A DNA stretch of 64,000 bases from Symbiodinium natans. Lineage: Eukaryota > Sar > Dinophyceae > Suessiales > Symbiodiniaceae. Positions 22,190 to 33,745 of this stretch are shown here, piece after piece. Under the pieces are notes generated by a model. The model did no database searches, was not told the origin of the DNA, and was given only the letters and a program-made list of their open reading frames with translations. The DNA lies in assembly GCA_905221605.1 (NCBI GenBank), contig CAJNDS010000324.1:868701-932700 (forward strand). Reading direction: 5' to 3'. Each line of letters begins with the position of its first letter. Positions within the stretch are counted from its first letter, which is position 1. The position numbers were made by a program, and so were the translations under genes.

Positions 22190-25100
22190 GGCAATGTGAG
22201 GATGCCTTGCCGAGGTGGTGGTCAAGCGCGTTGGCAAGTTGTCTGCGTGAGCACAGCCGTAGGACCGTAGGAGGTAAGACTTTAAGACAGGCACCCCGCA
22301 GCTCTGGTACCGGGTAAGGGAAACTTTGGATTAATCAGAATACTAATACTAATACTAAGAAGAAGAAGAAGAAGAATTTTCAGAAAGTGTTAACGGGCCA
22401 ACCGAGTCGAGCGCCGGATGCCCTGTGTGTTTTTCCAGTTGGGGCCCTTCAGGCTTTAACGTTATGTGAAGAGCGTCCTGCCAAGCAGCTCGCTACACAA
22501 AAGGCCTTGCGCCAGCCACGAAGGTCTCACTCAGACGTCGACACGGCTTTTCGGAGGCTCTACCAGAGCATGCTGCGTTGGCAGCACCATGCCGATATCC
22601 GAGGGCCCGCAAACATACAGGGCTTGGGATTGAAGGGGTGGGGGGGGGAGAGGCAAGGCTCGTTGTAGAGTGTTTGCAGGGTGGTGTGGCGCGGTGTGCC
22701 ACCAGCATTGTCGATGCACTCGAGGCATTCCAGGATTTAGGGTCTATAGCCGATAGAGTCGAGCTGTGCCTGTCCTGCCGGTCAAGAAGCACCCAGCAAC
22801 AAGCTGGGTTACCGTCCCTAACGTCCTGCGTTGTTGCGTTGAGTTAGGGTTAGGGTTCCTTTCGAGTTGGGGAAGGGCGGGGGGGAGAAGGAGGGGGTGA
22901 AGACAGCCTATTTGGCGTGACCTCAGCCTCACCATGCTTCGCTGCTAGGATCGCACGCAACAGCATGTTTTCCCTGAGACCCTCGCAGCCCCTGACTACT
23001 AGTAATATTCCTTCAATTCTCAACAAGAGCTTACGGGGTTTGGATAAAGGAACATGCTGAAATTAGGGGGTACGGGAGTCTTTGGATTCAGCATAGTGCA
23101 GCTTTGGGCTGCTCCAAAAGGCGATAGAAGGACACACCTATTCGGAGCCCACATACTTTTCCTAGGTAGGATAAGGGGGACCCTTAAAAGGGAACCCCTT
23201 CTGAACCCTCTTCTGGCTCTCTTAAGCAGGGACCTTATTCAGAGGGTCTATATCCCCAAAATTCCCCTAATCTTATCCCCTACTAAACCCTAAACCCTAA
23301 ACCCTAAACCCTAAACCCTAAACCCTAAACCCTAAACCCTCGAGAAACTCCTGACCACCCCTCTGCAAACAAGCTTCAGGAGCGAAGGCCCTGGACCTAC
23401 AAAGCTGGACTCCCAGCAAGGAGGGTTGAGGGTTGAGGGTTTAGGGTTTCAGGGTTTAGGGTTTAGGGTTTAGGGCTTAGGGTTTAGGGTTTAGGGTTTA
23501 GGGTTTAGGGTTTAGGGTTTAGGGTTTAGGGTTTAGGTTTAGGGTTTGGGGTTTAGGGTTTGGGGTTTAGGGTTTAGGGCTTTTTACACTTTTGAGGGCA
23601 GTAGGACTAGGGAGAGCTTAAGGTTTTGGCCAATCTGGGAACTGAGAGTCTACGGGGGGTTGTGGGATTTTTGCTGTGAAGGGCTTTGGGTCTTTCGGGT
23701 TTAGGGTGTGAGGGTGTTAGGTTTAACCCTAAACCCCAAACCCCAAACCCCAAAACCCTAAACCCTAAACCTCTTCCACGCAGGGCCAGGGGTTGGTACT
23801 CCGCCAACTATCCTGAGCCTGAAGCTTCTACCGCCCCAGGCTAGGGTTTAGGGTTTGGGGGTTAGGGTTTAGGGTTTAGGGTTTAGGGTGCAGGGTGTAG
23901 GGTGTCGGGTGTAATTAGGGTTCAGGGTTTAGGGTTTAGGGCAGTTCAGGGTCCCTGAACCCTAAGACCGGGTATACGCTTTACAGTGAACCCCCTCAAC
24001 CCTTAAACCCCCCAAAACCCTGAACCCAAAACCTTTTTAAACCCAAAGCCACTTCAACTTCCTGGGATTTAGCCCAAAGCCTCTAGAACAAGCCCTCGTT
24101 GCTTGCAGATTGTTTGGGTTTTTAGGGTTTTTAACTTTAGAAGTCCTGGGTTTTGAAGTCTAGTGTTTTGAAATGTAGGGTAGTCGGTTTCAAGATTGGG
24201 GCTAATGTGGTAGTTTAAGGGTTTAGCGTTCGGAAGGTTAGGGTTTAGGGCCTAGGATGTTTAGGATCCTAGAAGCCCTAAGCCCTAAACCGCTTAGGAC
24301 GTTTAGGATGTTTGGGGTTTGGGGTTACAAGTTGCAAGCTCCAAGCCGAGTTGCCCACTGCTGCCGTTCAGCCTCACAGCAGCCTACAGCTCCCTGTGCT
24401 TCGTGCGCGCGCGCTCTTGTCAAGAATGACGGTCGATGTGGGGGATGAGGTGGGCGTTCGGGCTTTAGGGCTTAGGGTTTGGGGTTCAGGGTTGAAGGGC
24501 TCAGGTCCAGGAAGTTTCGCGGAGTTTCGGAAAGTTTCGAGGAGTTTCGAGAAAAGTTTTGGGGAGGCTGTGTTGTTAACTTTCGTAATTATTTCAAGTT
24601 GCAGGGACTTGAGGGTTTAGGATTTAGGGTTTAGGGTTTAGGGTTTAGGGTTTAGGGGACACCCAAGACCCGGTACCCCTTAGGGCTGAGCCTTTCGAGG
24701 CGTTTTGTGGGGGCGCAGGCTCGTATAGGGCATCTCACACCTTACTTGCAGGTTCGTGGTACCCTAAACCCTAAACCCTAAACCCTAGACCCTAGACCCT
24801 AAACCCTAAACCCTAAACCTTATTAGCCTAGGTAGGCCCTTGGGACATTTTACATTTTCCCGTATTGGGTTTAAAAGGATCCTACTCAGGACTTTTTTTC
24901 AGAGGGTTTCAAGGGCCATCAAAGTGACCAATTCAATGATAAGTGTACTTATAACTTATAACTGTACTTAGACCCATATTAGGGCACTTAAGGGGCTTAT
25001 AAGTGGGTTATAAGTACAGTGACAATTGGTTAATAACTACCATGAACCTCCAAGTACACTCCTTAGGCTTCAGTTTGCTTGTCCCGCGAGATCCCCCGCT

Positions 25101-26584
25101 TGGGCAGGAGTCGTTTAGGGCTTAGGGTTTAGGGCTTAGGGCCTAGGGTTTAGGGTTCGGGGCTTACACCGTCAGGGATGGCGATCTGAGTGCAGGGCGT
25201 TCACATGCACCAGGCAGTGCCCAAACCCTACACTTTGCGGTGAAAAAGACGTGCCGGACAGGGCGAGAACGGCATCCCTACACCTTAAAAGCCACACCCC
25301 AAGATGGGCCTTTCCCAACCTAGGGTTTAGGGTTTAGGGTTCAGGGTTTAGGGTTTAGGGTGTAGGGTTCCCCTTTTATACACCCAGAAAAGACCAGAAT
25401 CCTCTTAAAAAGGGACCCCCAAAAAAGGACCCCCCCCCCCTATTTTCGGAAATCCCCCGCATTCTGGATCCCAGCCCCCCACTCGCGGACCGCAGGTGGT
25501 TATCAAAGCCACTGGTGTCAAGGCGGTCGTCAAGATGAGCAATGGACACGCGCGACTCGGAGCGGTCTTAGAGTTTAGGGTTGGGGTGCTCCCCCTTTAT
25601 ACTAATTGTCCTGAGTAGGGGTTATATTAGGGGTTACGAGAATCCCGGTTAAGGACTGTTGGTGTAAGGGGGAACATCCCAAGTTTAGGTTTTACAGCCG
25701 AAACTTTAGAAGCCCTATAGACCCTAAACCGGTCATGACACCTGACGCTTTGATCCAAAGCTTTTCCCCCATCCTCCTCCCCCCCCTCCCCCCCACCCCC
25801 CACCCACTACACCCTAAACCCTAAACCCTAAACCCTAAACCCTAAACCCTAAGACAGCTCAACTTCCCTAAGCATGACGGTCCTTTTTGGGGACCCTAAA
25901 CTGACCATGCATTTTATTAAGGATCCAGGTGAGACACCGCCCCAAGAATACGCAACCCTCAGCAATCGCCCCTTTTGCCAAGGTTTATCATGAGGACTCA
26001 TTGGGCAGTAGAGAGGGCTGGGGGGGCTTTCGAGTTTAGGGTTCAGGGTCTAAGGTTCAGGGTTTATGGTTTAGGGTGTAGGGTTTAGGGTTTAGGATTT
26101 AGGTGGGGCTCGGCCCCCCAAAACTCGAGACAGGTAGCCCAAGTAAAAAAAAAAACCGCGGAGGCCTGAACCCTAGAAACGGTTGGGGTTTAGGGTTTGA
26201 GGGTTTAGGGTTTAGGGTTTAGGGTTTAGGGTCTAAGCCCTCGGCCTCTATTGTTCCTGCAACACTTGCCGTGAAGGTCCCTAGAACCCCTTAGAACCCC
26301 TACTTGAAGGTTTATGGGTACTTGTAAGGAGGGTCCTTTTTTCCAACCTTGGTTCAGGTGCTTGTAGCCCTACTTCAAGCTACCCACGAACCTTCAAGTA
26401 TTAAGCCTACTTGTGGGCCTAGGCAAACCCTGAAGCCCCTGCAATGCCCTCAAGCCCCCACCCCCTCAAAGAAGCCCTTACTAAACCCTAAACCCTAAAC
26501 CCTAAACCAGCAGTGCTTTTCAGGGCCAAAGCGGGCGGTTATTGGTATCTGAACGACGAGCTGGAACCCGCCACCTGGCTATGA
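22190..26584 (+). CDS. Unrecognised five-exon gene
   Basis: Exons read with matching phases. 22190-22273 reads CEDALPRWWSSALASCLREH and is followed by GTAAGA. 23380-23424 reads AKALDLQSWTPSKE. 23784-23839 reads PGVGTPPTILSLKLLPP, with a GC donor. 25496-25572 reads VVIKATGVKAVVKMSNG and ends before GTTTAGGG. 26524-26584 reads AKAGGYWYLNDELEPATWL and then TGA. The phase pattern 1-1, 1-1, 1-0, 0-2, 2-stop is consistent throughout. The join from 23839 to 25496 fits phase but spans 1.6 kb where another exon could hide (for example near 25071-25111). The last exon resembles the last exon of the 37-39.5 kb gene (WY..DELE), hinting at a shared C-terminal motif. No family is recognised and the start codon is uncertain. 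Confidence 0.6.
23160..23282 (+). mobile_element. MITE family A, copy 1 (123 bp)
   Basis: The element starts TCCTAGGTAGGATAAGGGG and ends in TTATCCCCTA; the left end is the imperfect reverse complement of the right. It matches three other copies along its full length but has diverged near the right end. No target duplication is visible (ACTTT left, CTAAA right). The right flank is a CCCTAAA array, so the duplication may have been lost. Confidence 0.85.
24928..25029 (+). mobile_element. MITE family D, copy 1
   Basis: CCAATTCAATGATAAGTGTACTT on the left pairs with GTTATAAGTACAGTGACAATTGG on the right. The interior carries CTTAGACCCATATTAGGGCACTTAAGG. A second copy is at about 46000-46075. Confidence 0.75.
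25581..25682 (+). mobile_element. MITE family B, copy 2
   Basis: TTGGGGTGCTCCCCCTTTAT on the left and GTAAGGGGGAACATCCCAA on the right form the terminal inverted repeat of a 102-bp element. It begins 8 bp after the exon ending at 25572; the intron's single GTTTAGGG separates them. Confidence 0.8.
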
Positions 26585-27642
26585 GGTTCAGGGTTCAGGG
26601 TTTAGGGTTTAGGGCTTAGGGTTTAGGGTTTCAGGCTACTGTTCAGCAACTCAACCGTAGGGATTCAGGGGATAGGGTTGCTGCGCAGGAAGGTAAATGG
26701 AGGGTTTAGGCTTTTGGCTTGCTGATTGGAGTTTCAGGGCTTTAGGGTTTCCTGTGGGTAAAACGCTTGGCTTTAGGGCTTTCGGCTTTCAGGGCTTTTC
26801 GGGTTTAGGAGGCAAGTACTGGGGAGTCTGTTTGGATATTTTGGCTTATCCTTTATTGTACTTAAGAGGTCTTCTTTATTAATAGTTTTCAGAGTGGTTG
26901 AAGTGTCTACCTCGGTTCAATTAGTTCCAAACATATTCAGGTTTAGGGTCTAGGGTTAAGGGTGGTAGCGAGCGGATGCAAGGGCCCATATTCCCAAAAG
27001 AAGAACTCAACACGCCCCAACAAACCTTTGGTAAGCATGAATGAGGGAACATGAGGGTGGAGGAGGGCGATCCTTGCGTCCCCTTCCCTTACACTCCTGG
27101 TTCCTTTTGGGTTTCGGGTTTAGGGTTAGGGTTTAGGGTTTAGGGCATTGAAGCAAAGAGGCAAGCTTGTGTTTCTTGGTTTCTGGATGGCTGCTGGTTC
27201 TAGAGACTGGCAACCTTATCAGCTACGAACCGAAAAGTGAACAACAGCTCGGAGAGAAACAACAACGCGGTTGAGGCTTTAGGGTTGAGGGTTTAGGGTT
27301 TCGGGCTGAGGACCCGAAATCCCCAAACCCCAAGCCCAGAATCCCAGAAAAGTTGATGGGCAGATGGGCTGAAATGAGGGTCTGCTGAGAAGTCAGCACT
27401 TCAGCACTCAACATCTTGAGTAGTGGATGTCCTGAAACCCTGAAGCCGAAACTCTGAAAACTCCCTAGTCCCTACAGTCGACCCTAAACCCTGAACCCCC
27501 CCCCCCCCCAAGCTCTGATCCCCAAACGCCAAGCTTGTTGAAGCAATTAGGCTCAGGGTTGGATGTAGAAGTCTACCCCTAAAGCTGTAGATACCCTAAA
27601 GCTGAAACCCAACACCCTAAACCCTACGACCCCGCGCCGCAG

Positions 27643-28055
27643 CGAGAAGGGCCTCTTGGAGGCACTGTTCAAACTATGCGATCATGTGCGGCTGAACCCT
27701 ATATCCCCGAACCCCTAACCCCTAAGTAAAACCCCAAAACCCCCAACACGAGGCCTTAAAGCCGAAACCAAGTCCCCAAAAAACCTCGAAAGCCTAAAGC
27801 CCAGTCAGCCCTAAAAGACCTTCAAGATCTAGCTTCAACAAAACCCTAAACCCTAAACCCCAAACCCCAAACCCTAAACCCCAAACCCTAAACCCGAAAC
27901 CCTAAACCCTAAACCCTAAACCACACCGAGGCCGCAGAGAAGCAAATGCCCATTCGCGCTGGCGGTGGTGCCATGCCAATGCGCTGCGGCGGCGCAGTGC
28001 ACCCACCCCGCCCAGGCGGCCCCGCAGGCGGCGAAGGCCTGGGGCAAACAGCAGT
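27643..28055 (+). CDS. Two candidate exons upstream of the glycosyltransferase-like gene
   Basis: 27643-27685 follows GCCGCAG and reads EKGLLEALFKLCDH, ending before GTGCGG in phase 0. 27938 onward follows GCCGCAG and reads RSKCPFALAVVPCQCAAAA and an alanine/glutamine-rich stretch ending KAWGKQQ, where MITE family A copy 2 is inserted. Phases agree between the two. Whether they belong to the gene whose next supported exon is at 29550 is unknown. A second open frame over 27949-28050 is glycine/proline-rich and also possible. Product not recognised. Confidence 0.45.
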
Positions 28056-28179
28056 TCCTAGGTAGGATAAGGGGGACCCTTAAAAGGGAACCCCTTCTGA
28101 ACCCTCTTCTGGCTCTCTTAAGCAGGGGCCTTATTCAGAGGGTCTATATCCCCAAGGGTCCCCCTAATCCGATCCCCTA
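28056..28179 (+). mobile_element. MITE family A, copy 2 (124 bp) with GCAGT target duplication
   Basis: Inverted ends TAGGATAAGGGGGACCCTT and its near complement bound the 124-bp element, and GCAGT occurs at 28051-28055 and 28180-28184. It has no coding capacity for a transposase. It interrupts an open coding-like island (27938-28055, reading KAWGKQQ at its end), and the frame stays open through the element until TAG at its right edge. Confidence 0.92.
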
Positions 28180-29549
28180 GCAGTTGGGTTTTGAGTGTAG
28201 TTCTACAGGTGGCTAAGAGGGGTAAGGGTTTAGGGTTTAGGGTTTTGGGTTTTAGAGTTCTTTTTGGAGGGCTGCTTCTGGTCCTGGGGGTGCGCGTGCT
28301 TCATAGTTTTTTTTTTTTGTTTTTCTCGGGGGGGGGGGGGGGGGGGAGGGGTTGAAGCTAAGGGTTTTCAATGATTCAATTTTCCTGTTGAGGGGTTTAC
28401 GGGCATAGAGGGATTTGAGGTTTTGGGTTTCGGATTTCATGGCCTTAGGGTCAGGGTTCTTTGAGGCTTCTAGCTACTTTTTGCTTAAGAACCCTCAAAA
28501 ACCAAAGGATAATGACCCCCCATATTGCGCTTACAGGGAAGAGTCTGTTTTTTCGTGGGTGGGTGGCTCTTCAGCAGCTAGCAGTTGGGGCTTCTTGGTC
28601 AGGGATTGAGGCACCTCATGACATGTGGCGGTTTAGGGTTTAGGGTTTGAGGTTTAGGGTTTAGGGGTTTAGGGTTTAGTCTCCGAACTGGTCACGTTGT
28701 CGCTCTAGTTTAAGCGTGTATGGAGGTCTGGGGTGGTCTAGTCTGCTTCAAGAGTGTAAGGGAAGTTACATGGCCCCTTCATGTGGGCCGTTGCCTTCTC
28801 TGAAGGGTTCTGAAGTATGGGCCGTGGGGATATTTATTAGGGTTTATAGGGGGTATATACGGATTCCCCCATGAAGGGCCCCATGGAACACCCCAAGATA
28901 GCTGTTGGTTGGGTTTGAGGATTTGAAGTCCAGGCCGTTGGCTTGGGTGTTCGGTAGGTTCCGGATCAAGCAACTGAACGTTGTCTAGGGGTTTTGGAGT
29001 TCACTGTTTCGTGTTGTGGTTTAAGGAGCTAGTGAAAGGAATATTTTCTGGAAATGATGTAAGGAATGACCAAATTCAGACTTTCATGCGGACGATTGGG
29101 GGCAGCATCTTTACCCGGCTTTCTCTAGGAAGGGCCGCAACACAGGCAGTAGCTCGAAGGCGTGGGCTGCGGCCCAAACCCTGAACCCTAAACCCTAAAC
29201 CCTAAACCCTAAACCCTAAACCCTAAGCCCTAAGCCCTAAGCCCTAAGCCCTCAGCCCTAAGCCCTAAACCCTACACGCACGGCTTGAAGCCTCCTGATC
29301 CCCAGCGCCTGAATTTGCTGGATTTCGGGCTGAGGGGTTTTAGGGCGTGTTTATGATATCTTCATAATATTTTTTTTGGTTTACCCCCCCCTAAACCCTG
29401 AACCCGAAACCCTCAACCCGAATCCCTAAACCCGAAACCCAAAATCGAAACCCTAAACCCGAAACCTTAAACCCCAAACCCTAGAAGCCCTAAACCCTAA
29501 ACCCTGAACCCTAAAGCCCCTTAGGAACCTCACACCCTGAGGCCATGAG

Positions 29550-29929
29550 CCCATCTTTGTCGGTGGCTGGAGTGGCGGCCGGGCATTGAATGATGAAGAC
29601 AAGAAGGCGCCTGGGTTTAGGGTTTAGACTTTTAGGGTTTAGGGTTTAGGGTTTAGGGTTTAGACTTTTCGGGTTTAGGGTTTAGGGTCTAGGATTTAGG
29701 GTTTAGGGTTTAGGGTTTAGGGTTCAGGGTTCAGGGTTCAGGGTTTGGGGGGGGGCATATGTAGGGTTTAGGGTTGCTAGGTCTTCGAAACTGCGAGTTT
29801 TTTAGGGTATATAAGGCTCAGGGCATTGGTTTCTTCACGGTCCAGTGTTTAGGATTCAGGGAGGGCGCAGAGTTTTTTCTCATGGTGTTGCTATATAGTG
29901 GCTTAGGGTTTGGGGGTCTAACCCCCCCG

Positions 29930-29961
<32 letters not shown>

Positions 29962-32919
29962 ACCCCGCCCAATCCCCCTCCAAAGCCCCAAATTTAGGGT
30001 TTAGGGTTTAGGGTTTAGGGTTTAGGGGTTTAGGGTTTAGGGTTTAGGGTTTAGGTTTTTCAAGAAATTTCCCTAAACCGGCCCTCAGAGTCCCCTGGAG
30101 GTTTGGGCAGATCTTTGTGAGGCAGCAAAGAAGGCCGATCCGGTGGTGGAGCTTGGCGAGCTCGGGAGCTTTTGGCTGCAAAACGCTTCGGGGCGTTGAG
30201 GTTTCAGGGCCAGGGGGCTTAGGCTTGGGGTTTGGGGGGTTAAATGAGGAGGACTCAGAAGCTTCGATATTTTGAGGGACTTTTGCAATACAGAGGCTGC
30301 AGGGCTTGGACATTTGTTTGGGCGCAGTTTCTTGGCGGTATCGGCGCTGCACGCATGCTGGGCTTGGAACACTGCAAGCAAGCTTTCGAGCTGACAGGGT
30401 TTAGGAGTTTAGGAGGGTTTCCGACATTCGGAATACCTTGTTGGGTCCTTAATTATCGGGGAATCCCACTATTTAGGGAGTACATGAGGCGCCCCTTATC
30501 TTCGTACGCAAACTGTAAACCTTCAGGTGGGTTTCCGCGGCCGGTTTTGTTCATGACATGTCGGGGAACCCAGTGGGTCGGATGCCATGGGGTCTTGCAG
30601 ACTTGGAGTGCACCAGTGAGACCTTGAACGACTGGTCACCTCTCCGCCATGAAGCCATTGCCGTAGTAGATTTGTGGCGGGCAGGTGTGTTGCAGAAGCC
30701 TCCGAGGGAACTGGAAGAACTCGCTCGGGATTTGATCAACCCCGAAAATGCCGAATTGTATTATTCACATTTTTGGGCCGATCGTGACGATCCCGATCCA
30801 TGGCCTTTCCAACACTACTGCATCTTGGGGCACGTGACTGCCTTCTACCTGCTTGCCTGGGCAGCCAGCAGCGAGGGAAATGTTGTCGAAGCGGAAGACT
30901 ACCTCGTCAGAAGCGTTTCAATGTTAAGGATGAACGACTACGACTTTTTTGAACATACCTCTTGGCCGTTTACGTCCTTTGACATCCTCTCCAACCTCTT
31001 CTTCATTCGTCGAGGTTGGGCATTTCAAGGAAAGCACTTGAAACCAACTGACCCTGGTGAGTGGGTACGACCGCGACTGCCAGTGATGTGGCCGCCCTAC
31101 TCGCCCCAGTGCTGGCCTATTTGTCCGAACGAGGTCAGTCCGGCGAAGTTGCAACTCAAAGTGTGGTGGGCATCCAAAAATCCTGGGCCATTTGTGGATT
31201 TTGCCACCGTCCTGGAGAACTGGATGAGTGATCGCTACGATGTACAGGTTTCCCACAATGCCTTGGCTGACCATTGCGAATATGCACGTTATAAAGACTG
31301 GCTCTGTTCCAAAGACACGCGCCTTAAGGAAGTCTTGCAAGAAAAGAGAATTCTGTCTCAGATGTCGCAGGCAGCGTGTGGTGAGCGTGGCCAGTGGTGT
31401 GGCCTGAGGGGGCTGAACGAGGAGTTTGAGGAGGTGCTCCCACGATTCCGCGCCGTCTTCACCGAGCTAACAGAGGTCGATTTGTTTGCTTGCGGGCATC
31501 CTTTGTACTGGTGCCGTTTGGTCGCAGGTTTTGGGGCTCCGGTCCTGGGAATTTGGGACATGGCCTACCACTTTACAGTCCCTGAGCATCTGCAAGAGGC
31601 TTGGACAGCGGAGTTTCTGGATCTTTTCGGGAAGAGGGGCAACCTCCTGGTGGCGATGTCTGCATACCACAGCTTCCAAGTTCGTTGGCTTTTGGGTCTA
31701 AAAGTGCCTTACTTTCAACCGGTCACATCCGATGTGTCCTTGGGGGCCAGATACTCCCCACATGCGAGGCCTGATGAGGTGCTTGTAAGCAGAAGGCACA
31801 CACCTTACGAGCTTGAGCTGCTTTACAGGTTTGCAGAAGAGTCGAAACTACCCTTTCGCTTCGTTGCGTGGGAGGACCTGCCTTGTGGACAGGACTGCGC
31901 GAAAGCAGACTTGGGTAGTTTCAGAGCCAGCGTCCTGTCTGCCTATGACACGAGCCCCATGAAGCTCACCGAGTTCTACGCCATGTCCATTCCCACATGC
32001 ATCTGGGGAGGCCCATGGGACAGTTTCTATTTTCCCTTATTGGGTTTATTTAAGAGGATCATATTTAGCCCTGGACCCTAAACTTGAATCCTCAAACCCC
32101 AAAACCTATATAATCCCTAAACCCTAAACCCCAAACCCTAAACCCCAAACCCCAAACTCCCATCCTAGGTATCTTCTCGGGCGGCCTTTGGCGGACAGCC
32201 CTGCGCTGGGCCAAAGCCGATGCCAAGTCTGGGGGAGCCAAGGCCACTCGACTGGGCCGTGACTTCGCGAGCCCGGAAGATGGGCAGTGGAGGCCGGATG
32301 AGTGGATTGCCAGGGCCTTGCACCTTAGGGATACTTGGGAAGATTTGAGGGTTTTTGTGGTACCATGACTCCTAAGAAACAGCTCACATGATGATTTTTG
32401 CTGGGCTTCCCATTCAAAAAAAGGCACCAGGAGACCCAAAACATTCGCTGGGAGCAGCCCTGGGACCTCCGCCCCGGACCCGGAAGTCACCAGGGACTGG
32501 AGGATGCAGCACAGGGTGGACCCTTCGGAGACTATATCCCCCTTTGGGAATTATTTTTCTTTTTGTTTATATAAAGCCCAAGAGGGTATTAAGAATATTA
32601 TTCTTATGAAGGTTCTAAGGGGAGTATAGGAGAGTTGCCCTACTCGCCCTTCATGGAAAACCGCGTCGAGCTGGTCACTCCTGGTGCTGCCTTCTGGGTG
32701 CAACTCACGGACTGGGCGCTGTTGCCACACCTCCTGCGCTATGAAAGTGTCCCGCACTTGCTGCAGATGCTCACAGAACTCTCATTGCCTGAGTTGTTGG
32801 AAATCAGCCGCCTCATGGCCAGCCATTACACCAAGCTCCTGGTGGCGTCGACGAACTTTTGGCGAGCTGTCGTCGTCAGTTTGGTGGAAAGCCAGGATGC
32901 CTCCATGTGGAAAGGATAG
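29550..32919 (+). CDS. Putative glycosyltransferase-like protein
   Basis: Exons: 29550-29614 (IFVGGWSGGRALNDED), 30091-30194 (PLEVWADLCEAAKKADP), 30252 to about 30390 (SFDILRDFCNTEAAGLGHLF), about 30527-32043 (the main exon), 32169 to about 32353 (IFSGGLWRTALRWAKAD) and 32620-32919 (ELPYSPF to stop TAG). Phases match at four of five junctions; the join into 30527 is unresolved and holds a MITE. A start at ATG 30558 is possible, but the frame is open upstream to an acceptor. Near the end of the main exon, SPMKLTEFYAMSIPTCI resembles the nucleotide-sugar-binding stretch of GT-B glycosyltransferases (P.K..EYMA.G.P). The last exon (FWVQLTDWALLPHLLRY) would follow in such a protein. Specificity and compartment cannot be stated; no signal peptide was identified. 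The GT assignment is inference from one motif. Confidence 0.65.
30415..30512 (+). mobile_element. MITE family C, copy 4
   Basis: GGGTTTCCGACATTCGGAAT on the left, CCCACTATTTAGGGAGTA inside, and CTTATCTTCGTACGCAAAC on the right. It lies between two coding exons of the glycosyltransferase-like gene and accounts for most of that short intron. Confidence 0.7.
32044..32168 (+). other. Small intron (125 nt) with internal heptamers
   Basis: The exon ends in phase 1 at TTG-G before GTTTATTTAAGAGG. The acceptor CCATCCTAG precedes GT-ATC-TTC, giving a continuous reading LLG-IFSGGL. It holds CCCTAAACC and CCCCAAACC units before the acceptor but only a degenerate GTTTATT at the donor. It is a compact, well supported example of the intron type in this window. 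Confidence 0.75.
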
Positions 32920-33745
32920 GGCCGCCCCAGGACCGACTGCTTTGTGCCGCAAACATCTGGCGCCTGAAACGGTTCAGGGTTTAGGGTTTAGGGTTTGGGG
33001 TTTAGGGTTTCGGGTTTCGGGTTTAGGGTACCAGAATATGGGTATATCGAAAGTGCGATAGCTTTCTGGTTCTGCTAACTCAGCATAAGTCTCTCAATCA
33101 CCAGCTAGCTTGCGGTCTGCGTCTAGTAGACGCGGATGACACAACGCAGCGTGAAATGCTCGCAGGGCCGAGGCCGGACAATCCCCCCCCCTCCCCATCA
33201 CAGCACCAACCAATTGTACCATACTTGCAGGTATGCTCTACCCCTTATTGCTCTTTGCGCATGACGTGAGGGTTTAGGGTTTGGGGCTGACACCTCAGAA
33301 GTGGGCTTTTACTTTTTTTTGGGTTTCCAGTCACTTCATGTTCAAGCTTGGTGCGGCTGAGCGCACGACGCTCGCTAGGGCCAAGCATGATCATGATGAA
33401 GCCGACTCACCCTCTCACGCACCTCCCCACGGCAGGGATTAGGATTTTGGGGTTTGGGGTTTCGGGTTTAGGGTAGGGTCTTCTCATATCGCATCCCCCC
33501 TTTTAAGGTATCTCTGCATGGAACGAATCCGCTGGCGCCCAAATCCTCATGCTCCATGATGCCCAGAAGTACCCCGATTCTTCTGTCGAATTTTGCGCTG
33601 AGAAATAGGAATCCTAAACCCTAGCCCTAAACCCCAAACCCTGAACCCCAAACCCCAAACCCTAAACCCTAAACCCTAGCCCTAAACCCTAGCCCTAAAC
33701 CCTAAATCCCATTAGTCATCTTGTGGGATCCCCTTTGCTTCAAAG
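32920..33745. other. Intergenic or intronic interval
   Basis: It holds heptamer blocks near 32970-33030, 33270-33290, 33450-33475 and 33613-33705, and unique stretches without a convincing exon. One island (33508-33590) after TTTTAAG is open for a short distance but has no supported partner. Confidence 0.4.

Noticed and set aside
22387-22847. 93-aa and 89-aa frames on + and 99-aa on -
   Set aside because: No splice-flank signature and no motif; the phase-1 join from 22273 to 23380 skips the region.
30924-31340. 138-aa minus-strand frame
   Set aside because: Antisense shadow of the main glycosyltransferase-like exon, which has sensible composition and phase-matched neighbours.
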